NCBI GenBank assembly: GCA_003663415.1
Contig: QMZY01000039.1
Span: 1-7,061, forward strand
Direction: 5' to 3'
DNA: 7,061 nt
Source of the DNA: Candidatus Aenigmatarchaeota archaeon
Lineage (GTDB): Archaea > Aenigmatarchaeota > Aenigmatarchaeia > QMZP01
In this document: positions 1-5,173 of the stretch, piece after piece
Layout: each line of letters starts with the position of its first letter
How positions within the stretch are numbered: position 1 is the stretch's first letter
Translations under genes and position numbers: made by a program
Notes under the pieces: model-generated
What the model saw: only the letters and a program-made list of their open reading frames with translations
Told to the model about the DNA's origin: nothing
Database searches by the model: none

Positions 1-72
1 CTTAACTAAGTGCGTGCCTATGAACCCGCTGCCTCCAGTTACGAGCACGTGCCTATCCTTCCAGAAGCTCAT
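1..72 (-). CDS. NAD-dependent epimerase/dehydratase, N-terminus (partial)
   Basis: Only the first 24 codons are in the window and the gene continues past position 1. The peptide begins MSFWKDRHVLVTGGSGFIGTH. The TGGSGFIG segment (residues 12-19) is the glycine-rich NAD(P)-binding motif (GxxGxxG) of extended short-chain dehydrogenases, the superfamily that includes nucleotide-sugar 4-epimerases, 4,6-dehydratases and UDP-glucuronate decarboxylases. The ATG at 72 is preceded by GAGGTGA (85-79) with 6 nt spacing, like the other genes of this operon. It would be the gene after the dehydrogenase at 2235-1300, but a tnpB element now separates them. The substrate cannot be told from 24 residues. An epimerase or decarboxylase acting on the dehydrogenase product would fit the context, as inference. 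Confidence 0.85.
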   Translation of the reverse strand, partial: MSFWKDRHVLVTGGSGFIGTHLVK

Positions 73-86
73 CGCGCTTCACCTCA

Positions 87-136
87 ATCACCGCAAGGAG
101 GCTCCGTCCGATAGGGCGGAGAGGAATTGCGGTAAT
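87..136 (+). other. left-end hairpin of the tnpB element
   Basis: The outer stem ACCGCAA (90-96) pairs perfectly with TTGCGGT (127-133). The inner stem CTCCGTCC (102-109) pairs with GGGCGGAG (114-121) around a GATA loop, with one T-G wobble. Two more pairs (87-88 with 135-136) extend the foot past a mismatch. Subterminal imperfect palindromes like this are the sites recognised by TnpA in IS200/IS605 elements. The role is inferred from its position just outside tnpB. Confidence 0.75.
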
Positions 137-147
137 ATTTAAATATT
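134..147 (+). promoter_or_regulatory. archaeal TATA box of tnpB, perfectly palindromic
   Basis: AATATTTAAATATT is a perfect 14-bp palindrome. Its TTTAAATA core (138-145) is centred 26.5 nt upstream of the A of the ATG at 168, the spacing expected from an archaeal TATA box to the transcription start. The tnpB mRNA is therefore probably leaderless. The same octamer at the same distance precedes the gene at 6589. Because it is symmetric it could also work leftward, towards the epimerase gene at 72. Confidence 0.7.
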
Positions 148-167
148 TGTTTGAAAAATATATAACC

Positions 168-1331
168 ATGCTGGGGAGCAAGTGTTTGAGCATTAATTTG
201 CTTGAACCGACCAAACATAAACGAAAACTTCTGCTCGAATGTTACAACACTTTTCATCGAATGGTTTTGGAGATTCTCGAAATCAAGAAAAACAATCCTA
301 ATCTCTCCCGAAAGGATATTCAAAAACTTGTCTATAACTCTTTCAGGGAAAAATATAACATCGCTTCTCAATTGGTCATCGAAGCAAAGACCTATGCTTG
401 GAATGTGAGAAGACAAGGAAGAATAGATAGGATTGTTGTTAGATTCGATAAAAGGTTGTTTTCCTTCAAGAAAACCAAACGCAAGAATCCCGTGTTGAGT
501 TTGAGAGTTAATTCCGAGAGAATCGCCATACCCATTAAGCAGGACGGTGCTTACAAAAGATTGCTCGAACACCTTCAGCAGGGTTGGGAAATTACCTCCG
601 TAATCATGACCAAAGATTTGAAATTCTATACTACTCTCAAAAAAGAGTTTCCAGAGCCCAAAGTAATGCCAAACGTTCTCGGAATCGATGTAAACGCACG
701 CTGGCTGGCAGTCAGCGTGTATAATCCGAGAACCAAAAGATGGCTGAAGCAACTCTATCTCGGAAAGGACATATCTTTGAAACAGATGAAGTACGAGCGG
801 AGAAGAGCGAAACTCCAGCATTACAAGGATAAATTCTTCGACAGTAAAGCGAGGAGAAAATTCAGAATGCTCAGCGGAAGGCAGAGAAATTACGTTAGAA
901 CGAGAATATGGCAGATGGTGAGTGAGATAATAAAACTCGCTAAGGAGAACTACGCTACTATTGTGATAGAGGATATTAAACATCTCAGAGCGAGGAAAGG
1001 GAAAATCAACAAAAAAGGGAGGAAGAAAATTAACAGAATTCCCTACGGTTTCTTTAGGTTCGCACTCGAACACAAGGCTATGCAGGAAGGAATTAAAGTG
1101 ATTGCCGTCAATCCGAAATACACTTCCCAAACGTGTCCGAGATGCGGAAAGAGAAGGAAAGCGTCTCAATACAACTATTTCAGATGCGAATGCGGTTTCG
1201 AAGCGAATAGGGATAGGGTTGCGTCTCAAAACATCTGCCTCAGGGCGAGCCGACTGCTCCCCAGCATAACGGCTCAGCATCCTGAGGCTGGGGCTGCGGT
1301 CAACCAGCCCGTCTGGTCTTATGAGGGTTGA
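168..1331 (+). CDS. tnpB: TnpB RNA-guided nuclease (IS1341-type OrfB)
   Basis: A 387-aa protein, the usual size for TnpB, the omega-RNA-guided DNA nuclease that is ancestral to Cas12. The RuvC-like catalytic residues all look present: D174 in GIDVNARWLAV, E268 in IVIEDIKHLR, and D349 in NRDRVASQNI. A zinc ribbon lies between the last two, with C323/C326 (CPRCG) and C340/C342. The second pair is spaced CxC rather than the common CxxC. The basic N-terminal half is the RNA/DNA-binding part. ATG 168 was chosen over an in-frame TTG at 147 because the TATA box at 138-145 puts the transcription start at the ATG. No Shine-Dalgarno site is present. The last 30 or so codons overlap RNA hairpins expected of the omega RNA. 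The gene is antisense to the flanking operon and by eye richer in A+T. It appears intact. Confidence 0.95.
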   Translation: MLGSKCLSINLLEPTKHKRKLLLECYNTFHRMVLEILEIKKNNPNLSRKDIQKLVYNSFREKYNIASQLVIEAKTYAWNVRRQGRIDRIVVRFDKRLFSFKKTKRKNPVLSLRVNSERIAIPIKQDGAYKRLLEHLQQGWEITSVIMTKDLKFYTTLKKEFPEPKVMPNVLGIDVNARWLAVSVYNPRTKRWLKQLYLGKDISLKQMKYERRRAKLQHYKDKFFDSKARRKFRMLSGRQRNYVRTRIWQMVSEIIKLAKENYATIVIEDIKHLRARKGKINKKGRKKINRIPYGFFRFALEHKAMQEGIKVIAVNPKYTSQTCPRCGKRRKASQYNYFRCECGFEANRDRVASQNICLRASRLLPSITAQHPEAGAAVNQPVWSYEG

Positions 1332-1386
1332 TGGCATCATTATCACCCGAAGACAAGCCCCTTCCTCTTAGGGAGGGGTGGTTGAC
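1240..1386 (+). ncRNA. putative omega RNA (reRNA) of TnpB
   Basis: In this family the guide RNA scaffold is made from the 3' end of tnpB and the right end of the element, and the guide is the DNA just beyond it. Here the 3' end of tnpB holds nested hairpins. CCCCAGC (1259-1265) pairs with GCTGGGG (1287-1293) and encloses CTCAG-CATC-CTGAG (1273-1286). ACCAG (1303-1307) pairs with CTGGT (1313-1317), and TCAACC (1300-1305) could alternatively pair with GGTTGA (1326-1331). The terminal hairpin is at 1358-1378. The guide would start at 1387 with CCTTTCGTTTACC, which is dehydrogenase coding DNA read antisense. The 5' boundary is not known and 1240 is a guess. Confidence 0.6.
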
Positions 1387-2235
1387 CCTTTCGTTTACCT
1401 CCTTGACCCTTTCATTAACCTCCTTAACCGCATGCAGCAGGGGGGCATCGTATCCCACACTTTCGCACAGAGCGAGCATCTGCTCCAAATCCTTGGGCAG
1501 GCACTTACCGGTGAACGGACCGAGCAGGGGGTCTATGTAGGTCGCGCGGTTCAGCTCTATGCGCAGGATATCCATGACCTTTTTCGGGTTAATGCTTAGG
1601 CGCTCGCATATCTTCGCTATTTCGTTCGAGAAGCTTATTTTCAAAGCGTGGAAAAGATTGCTCACGTACTTCGACATCTCCGCGACCTCGGGCTCCGTTT
1701 TCACGATGACGGCGTTGAAATCCTTGTACAGCTCTGCAACCTTATCCACGGCTTGCTTTTCAAAACCTCCTATTACCACGTAGCCAAGCCAGCGGTCTGG
1801 GTTCAGGAAATCCTCAACGGCGTGCTTTTCCCTGAGAAACTCTGGGCAGGAAACCACGTGCACGTTCACCTCGGTGTCTATCGCATAGTTACGCAGCCTT
1901 TCGCACGTTCCTGGCGGAACGGTCGATTTCACCACTATTATCTGCCCCTTATCGTTTCCCTTTTTCTTGCAGGTGCTTATCAAATCCCAGAACGCTTTTT
2001 CAACGTATTCCAGATTGCAGCTACCGTCCTGCCTGCATGGGGTCGGAACGCAGATGAAGATGAACTCGCACTCCGTAATATCTTCTATGCCCGCCGCGTT
2101 GAAGCCGAACCTTTCCGCTAATTTTACGCGCTCCGCATTAACATCGTAAACGTATATTTCGTGACCCATTTTTCTGAATCCGTACGCTACAGCCGAGCCG
2201 ACCACTCCGAATCCCATTACGCCTATGCGCGCCAT
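1300..2235 (-). CDS. UDP-glucose/GDP-mannose dehydrogenase family protein, two-domain, chimeric C-terminus
   Basis: Members of this family oxidise the C6 of a nucleotide sugar twice, with NAD, to the uronic acid. Visible features are the Rossmann motif GFGVVG (8-13) with D31 for the ribose, VPTPCRQDGS (63-72), STVPPGT (104-110), SCPEFLREKHAVEDF (129-143), the family lysine K199 in FHALKISFSNE, and the catalytic cysteine C245 in GKCLPKD. Most members have about 400-450 residues, including a C-terminal nucleotide-binding domain. Here the protein stops at 311, just after the central helical domain, so that domain is missing. The last residues (about 285-311) are read from the right end of the tnpB element. 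The ATG at 2235 follows GAGGTGG by 4 nt and overlaps the previous stop as TAATG. It may be a nonstandard or impaired enzyme. The substrate (UDP-Glc, UDP-GlcNAc or GDP-Man) is not resolved. Confidence 0.88.
   Translation of the reverse strand: MARIGVMGFGVVGSAVAYGFRKMGHEIYVYDVNAERVKLAERFGFNAAGIEDITECEFIFICVPTPCRQDGSCNLEYVEKAFWDLISTCKKKGNDKGQIIVVKSTVPPGTCERLRNYAIDTEVNVHVVSCPEFLREKHAVEDFLNPDRWLGYVVIGGFEKQAVDKVAELYKDFNAVIVKTEPEVAEMSKYVSNLFHALKISFSNEIAKICERLSINPKKVMDILRIELNRATYIDPLLGPFTGKCLPKDLEQMLALCESVGYDAPLLHAVKEVNERVKEVNERVNHPSLRGRGLSSGDNDAINPHKTRRAG
1358..1378 (+). other. right-end hairpin of the tnpB element
   Basis: CCCCTTCC (1358-1365) pairs with GGGAGGGG (1371-1378) around a TCTTA loop, giving eight pairs with one T-G wobble. 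It is followed by TG, GTTGAC and then host sequence. A GC-rich hairpin a few bases inside the end is the standard right-end signal of IS200/IS605 elements and also the 3' stem of the omega RNA. There is no following T run, so it does not look like an intrinsic terminator. Confidence 0.75.
1382..1423. repeat. 21-bp tandem repeat at the element junction
   Basis: Two adjacent 21-bp units (1382-1402 and 1403-1423) each begin TTGACCCTTTC and end ACCTCC. They differ at two positions. Read on the minus strand they encode a repeated heptapeptide KEVNERV KEVNERV at residues 271-284 of the dehydrogenase. The first TTGAC is probably the end of the inserted element. The rest of the repeat is host coding DNA. 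Confidence 0.85.
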
Positions 2236-2483
2236 TACTCCACCTCGAAAGTTCTGAACTCGGGAGGGGTGCGCTCCCGAAAGTATGCATTGATTTTGTT
2301 TATGAGCATCCTTCGTTTGGTGACCATATCCCTTCTCGCCCTGTCCAAATCCGCTATCCTGCGCAGCAGTTCCTCCGTCTCGCGCTGCTTTCTCTGCTGC
2401 TGCAGCGCTTCGAGGCGTTCCTCTATGAAAAAGATTTTCACGTTCGCGGTTATTAATTGGTCTATCAAATCCCCTATGCTCAT
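2235..2483 (-). CDS. small helical (coiled-coil) protein in glycosyltransferase operon
   Basis: 82 residues, almost all predicted helix and strongly charged: a start MSIGDLIDQLITANVKIFFIEERL, then a Q/R/E-rich stretch (about 28-40), then RIADLDRARRDMVTKRRMLINKINAYF. The opening SIGDLIDQL..ANVKI and the later D..R..M...R..LI.KI..Y pattern recall short proteins found beside glycosyltransferases in phages and bacteria, of the DUF4254-like kind. This is recognition from memory and not a search. No catalytic motif is seen, and a scaffold or partner for the glycosyltransferases is a guess. ATG 2483 lies 1 nt after the upstream stop, with GAGGGG 5 nt before it. The stop overlaps the next gene as TAATG, so translation is probably coupled. 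Confidence 0.8.
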   Translation of the reverse strand: MSIGDLIDQLITANVKIFFIEERLEALQQQRKQRETEELLRRIADLDRARRDMVTKRRMLINKINAYFRERTPPEFRTFEVE

Positions 2484-2484
2484 T

Positions 2485-3174
2485 TCATCCCCTCTTTTGA
2501 TAGTGATACGATATCGAGCCTAACGATTTAACGATTTCAACGCCGTTCTCCCTGCAGCGGTTGAAAAAGTAGGTGTCTCCGGTAACCCCGTTCACGATGC
2601 GCTTCGGCATGGGTCCGTAAAGCCCCCACACCTCCTTAGGCACCGCAAACGGCATCGCATCGAACCGCCTGCCGTAGCTCCTTTCATCGGTAACGAGCTC
2701 ATCCTTCCATATCCGCTCGCAGTACTCGTAAAATTCCTTCAGCCTGAACCTTCCTTCCACGGGCTCGCCGAAGTCCCTGCACTCGTGAATGCTCGGCAAC
2801 CTCCCGCTCTCTATCAGCTTGCAGTTCACTATTCTGTTGGGCTTCACGTACTTCACTAAATATTTCAACCAGCCCTTGTAAAACGCGTGGTCCACGCCGA
2901 AGGGAACAACAATGTCCGCACCGTATTCGTAAAATGCATCGTAGCCACGGTTCCAGCACGCATACAAATTGTAGAGCCAATCCCTTCTCTCCCCCTTTAC
3001 CTCGAGCGTCGAGTATCCCTTTTCTTTTATGTAATCCCTCACCTCCCTGCTCGTTATGCTGTCTATTACCGCGACGAACTCGCACTCCGTTCCAGCGTTC
3101 TCCAGAGCGTAGCGTGTCGCGAAGCGGAACATCTCTAGCTCGTCCGCGACGGGGCAGTATATCACGACCTTCAT
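2485..3174 (-). CDS. GT-A-type (GT2-like) glycosyltransferase, second of a tandem pair
   Basis: 229 residues, a short single-domain GT-A fold candidate. It begins MKVVIYCPVADELEMFRFA, and D95 in PFGVDHAFYKGWL stands where its neighbour has the NSD metal-binding motif. Shared landmarks are LIESGRLPS (120-128), RDFG (133-136), GD (199-200) with YFF, and H224 in ISYHYQ near the C-terminus. It is a clear paralogue of the protein at 3872-3171. The first Asp of a DxD-like motif is absent (GVD), so its metal binding or activity may differ. The start at 3174 was chosen over an upstream start at 3216 because GAGGTG lies 5 nt before it and it gives a 4-nt ATGA overlap with the preceding stop. It probably transfers a sugar in the cytoplasm. 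Donor and acceptor are unknown. Confidence 0.82.
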   Translation of the reverse strand: MKVVIYCPVADELEMFRFATRYALENAGTECEFVAVIDSITSREVRDYIKEKGYSTLEVKGERRDWLYNLYACWNRGYDAFYEYGADIVVPFGVDHAFYKGWLKYLVKYVKPNRIVNCKLIESGRLPSIHECRDFGEPVEGRFRLKEFYEYCERIWKDELVTDERSYGRRFDAMPFAVPKEVWGLYGPMPKRIVNGVTGDTYFFNRCRENGVEIVKSLGSISYHYQKRG

Positions 3175-3872
3175 TTTTTCACCTCGGAGCTTTCTCCTTC
3201 CTGAATGTGGTAGCAAATCGAGTCGAAAGCCGTGTAGTGCTCGACCCCCAGGCTGCTCAGGCGTTCGAAAAATATTTTATCGCCCGGAATGCCGCCGATG
3301 TTGCCGTGCGGATATCCGCCGGCGAGCATGAAAACGCTTCGGTGTATCGCCAGCGGCATGTACGCTCCGCCCGATTTGAGCACGGGGAGCTTTACCTTGG
3401 CTGCGTACTCCTCGAATTCGCTCTCCCTAAACTCCTTCGGGCTTCGACCGAAGTCGCGAACTATCACGTGAGGCAGGGTGCTCGGCAGCCTGCCGCTCTC
3501 CACGAGCCTCGATGTTATGACCCTGCGCTCGTCCAGCCAGCCCACGAGCGCCTCCAGCCAGCCTTTCGCTGGGTACATGTCGCTGTTGAGAAGCACGACC
3601 ACATCGCCCTTCGCAACCTTAACGGCGAAATTCCACGCTCGGTAGATGTAACCTATGTTATGAGGATAGGGAGGCTGCGGCTCGGTCTCGAACACGTAGT
3701 GAGGTATGTCGTTCTCCTTCAGATAGTTTTTCACTTCTTCGGTTGCGTTGTTGCACACGAAGTAGAACTCGGCTTCCCCGCTGCGCAGCATGGGCGTGTT
3801 GCGCTCCACCCCTCGCTTCACAAAGCGTAGATATTCTATGCTGCGGTATATCAAACACGCTATGGAAATCAT
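3171..3872 (-). CDS. GT-A-type (GT2-like) glycosyltransferase, first of a tandem pair
   Basis: 233 residues. The N-terminus MISIACLIYRS, followed by EFYFVCNNAT (35-44), is the start of a GT-A nucleotide-binding domain. GDVVVLLNSDMYPAKGWLEAL (89-109) carries the DxD-equivalent NSD (96-98). Further motifs shared with the next gene are LVESGRLPS (123-131), RDFG (139-142), PGDKIFFERL (196-205) and H222 in ICYHIQ. The start at 3872 was preferred to the longer frame from 3947 because GGAGGTGG precedes it at 5 nt and it forms a 4-nt ATGA overlap with the 82-aa gene upstream. The added N-terminus of the longer version has no family match. It is expected to add one sugar from a nucleotide-sugar donor during glycan assembly. 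Confidence 0.88.
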   Translation of the reverse strand: MISIACLIYRSIEYLRFVKRGVERNTPMLRSGEAEFYFVCNNATEEVKNYLKENDIPHYVFETEPQPPYPHNIGYIYRAWNFAVKVAKGDVVVLLNSDMYPAKGWLEALVGWLDERRVITSRLVESGRLPSTLPHVIVRDFGRSPKEFRESEFEEYAAKVKLPVLKSGGAYMPLAIHRSVFMLAGGYPHGNIGGIPGDKIFFERLSSLGVEHYTAFDSICYHIQEGESSEVKK

Positions 3873-4117
3873 TCGACCACCTCCTTTCCCGTTAGTTTTT
3901 TGTAGAGAGCCCTTTCTAACGCATCCATAACCGCGAAGCAAACGCAATCGCTTGCGTTTCTGTACTCAAGCATGGGATTTTCTCTCCACGCGGTCGGTCT
4001 CATGCGGTAAGCGTTGAGCATTATCTTAATCCAGTCCAGCCTGTACATTATTTCCCTCAGCTCTCCCACGCTGATTTTTTTCTTTTCGATTTCTTTCAGC
4101 TGCGGCAGTTTGAGCAT
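3869..4117 (-). CDS. 82-aa protein of unknown function
   Basis: I do not recognise this protein. It has a lysine-rich start (LPQLKEIEKKK), then KISVGELREIMYRLDWIKIMLNAYRMRPTAW (14-44) and a second helical part NASDCVCFAVMDALERALYKKLTG (54-77) with two cysteines (C58, C60). It has no signal peptide and no clear membrane segment. It is real by context: ATG 4117 follows GAGGTGG by 4 nt, it lies 9 nt after the radical SAM stop, and its stop overlaps the next start as ATGA. It has the same length as the 82-aa gene at 2483-2235 and both have an S[IV]G[DE]L motif before a helix, so a distant relation is possible but weak. It could be an accessory protein of the radical SAM enzyme or of the glycosyltransferases. 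Confidence 0.75.
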   Translation of the reverse strand: MLKLPQLKEIEKKKISVGELREIMYRLDWIKIMLNAYRMRPTAWRENPMLEYRNASDCVCFAVMDALERALYKKLTGKEVVE

Positions 4118-4126
4118 GCGACCACC

Positions 4127-5173
4127 TCAAATGTAGTTCACGTGCTTCGGATTATCCGTGAGCAGATACTCGGCGAACTTGTTTTTTTCGCGCATCCAGC
4201 AGTTCCACGTGCACCGCTTCGCCACGGTGTTCAGGAATCGCACCCTCTTTTCGCCCCACCATATTTCCTTGAAGCTTTTTTCCTGCACATTTCCGAAGTT
4301 GAATTCTGGGTAACTCTTCAAACGACAGCAAGGAAAGCAGCCTGTTGGAGTTACGACCGCAACCAAGTAAGTGTATATGCAGTTCTGCGGCTCCGTGGAT
4401 TGCAAATCGAAAATTCGGTTGTTGAACGCGAAGACCCTGAAATTTTCGTCCTCGAGTTTTCTCGCCTGCTCAATCTGCGCCATTATCTCGTCCCAAATGT
4501 CGATAAATAATTTTTCCCTCTGCGGCGTCATGGCAAGGCTTATCCTTATGTTGTCGCAGCCCAGCTCCTTCGCCAGCCTGGCGGCGTCGTATATTTCCCT
4601 GTAGTTCTCCCTGCAGACCACGAAGCTGAAGCCCACCACGTTACCTTCCTTTCTCACGCGCAGCAACCCCTTCAGATTTCTTATTACCCTGTCGAAGGCA
4701 TCAACCCCCTTGATTTTTTCGTAGGTTTCCCTGGTTGCGGCATCGATGCTAAATCTTACCCACTCGAAATCGGCGATATTTCTCGCCGTTTCCTCATCCA
4801 CCAAAGTTCCGTTGGTTATTAATGCCTGCTGCAGACCGAGCTTCCTGGCATGCCTAACGAACTCGTTGAAGTTCGGATGCAGCGTGGGTTCTCCGCCCCC
4901 TGTACTTTCTATACTTTTAACTCCTATGGCTGCGAGCTCCTCGAGCAATCTCAGCCCGTGCTCCCTCTGAATGCTCTTATCTGGGTCGAAGTGCATCCCT
5001 TCCACATCCATTCCAGCATTCCTGTATATGCAAAAACTACAATTTAGATTACATAGGTTCGTCCAGTCGATTTGAGCGTTGACCGGAGGCGGTATCTTCC
5101 CTTCCTTAATCTGCTTCAGCCTGTCCATGTGATGGGCAATCTTATACGGGCTGTATATCTCAGCTTTGCACAT
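4127..5173 (-). CDS. radical SAM protein with SPASM-like C-terminus
   Basis: 348 residues. CNLNCSFC gives the CxxxCxxC (C41, C45, C48) that binds the 4Fe-4S cluster used to cleave S-adenosylmethionine. TGGGEPTLHP (91-100) is the SAM-binding GGE motif, and LITNGTLV and FSIDAATRETY follow as usual. The C-terminal part has C265, C279, C282, C283, C321 and C325 with FGNVQEKSFKEIW, the look of a SPASM/twitch domain that binds auxiliary clusters. Such proteins modify peptides or sugars by radical chemistry, and the substrate here is unknown. Its place between glycosyltransferase genes suggests a sugar, lipid or glycoprotein substrate. The start at 5173 was chosen because GAGGTGG lies 6 nt upstream. 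The longer frame to 5248 adds only sequence antisense to no motif and overlapping the upstream gene. It overlaps the glycosyltransferase 3' end by 14 nt. Confidence 0.92.
   Translation of the reverse strand: MCKAEIYSPYKIAHHMDRLKQIKEGKIPPPVNAQIDWTNLCNLNCSFCIYRNAGMDVEGMHFDPDKSIQREHGLRLLEELAAIGVKSIESTGGGEPTLHPNFNEFVRHARKLGLQQALITNGTLVDEETARNIADFEWVRFSIDAATRETYEKIKGVDAFDRVIRNLKGLLRVRKEGNVVGFSFVVCRENYREIYDAARLAKELGCDNIRISLAMTPQREKLFIDIWDEIMAQIEQARKLEDENFRVFAFNNRIFDLQSTEPQNCIYTYLVAVVTPTGCFPCCRLKSYPEFNFGNVQEKSFKEIWWGEKRVRFLNTVAKRCTWNCWMREKNKFAEYLLTDNPKHVNYI

Larger units (their letters stand above)
83..1386 (+). mobile_element. tnpB-only IS200/IS605 (IS1341-type) element
   Basis: This element of about 1.3 kb is bounded on the left by an imperfect hairpin (87-136) and on the right by a hairpin (1358-1378) followed by GGTGGTTGAC. 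It carries one gene, tnpB, and no tnpA Y1 transposase is visible, so its movement would need TnpA supplied from elsewhere. IS200/IS605 elements have subterminal hairpins instead of inverted repeats and make no target duplication, which agrees with what is seen. Exact ends are inferred. The right end is placed after TTGAC (1382-1386). The left end is placed after TTCAC (78-82) because the two pentamers are alike, but any position in about 83-90 is possible. It lies antisense to the glycan operon between the dehydrogenase and epimerase genes. Confidence 0.8.

Noticed and set aside
147..149. TTG as the start of tnpB
   Set aside because: It lies inside the TATA region, upstream of the expected transcription start. 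The ATG at 168 fits the promoter spacing.
84..1346. 420-aa open frame on the minus strand covering the whole tnpB element
   Set aside because: It is exactly antisense to tnpB, whose RuvC residues and zinc ribbon are intact on the plus strand. The antisense translation shows no family motif and there is no promoter or ribosome site suited to it.
1358..1378. Hairpin as an intrinsic transcription terminator
   Set aside because: There is no T-rich run on either side, and its position fits the transposon right end and omega RNA 3' stem.
1382..1423. Tandem repeat as part of a CRISPR array or target-site duplication
   Set aside because: There are only two adjacent units without spacers, both inside coding sequence in frame as a repeated heptapeptide. 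IS200/IS605 elements do not make target duplications.
1648..2121. 157-aa plus-strand frame inside the dehydrogenase gene
   Set aside because: It is a shadow of a well-supported minus-strand gene with catalytic motifs, and nothing recognisable is seen in it.
2934..3830. 298-aa open frame on the plus strand
   Set aside because: It runs antisense across both GT-A glycosyltransferase genes, has no recognisable motif, and crosses two real genes that have ribosome sites and a stop-start overlap.
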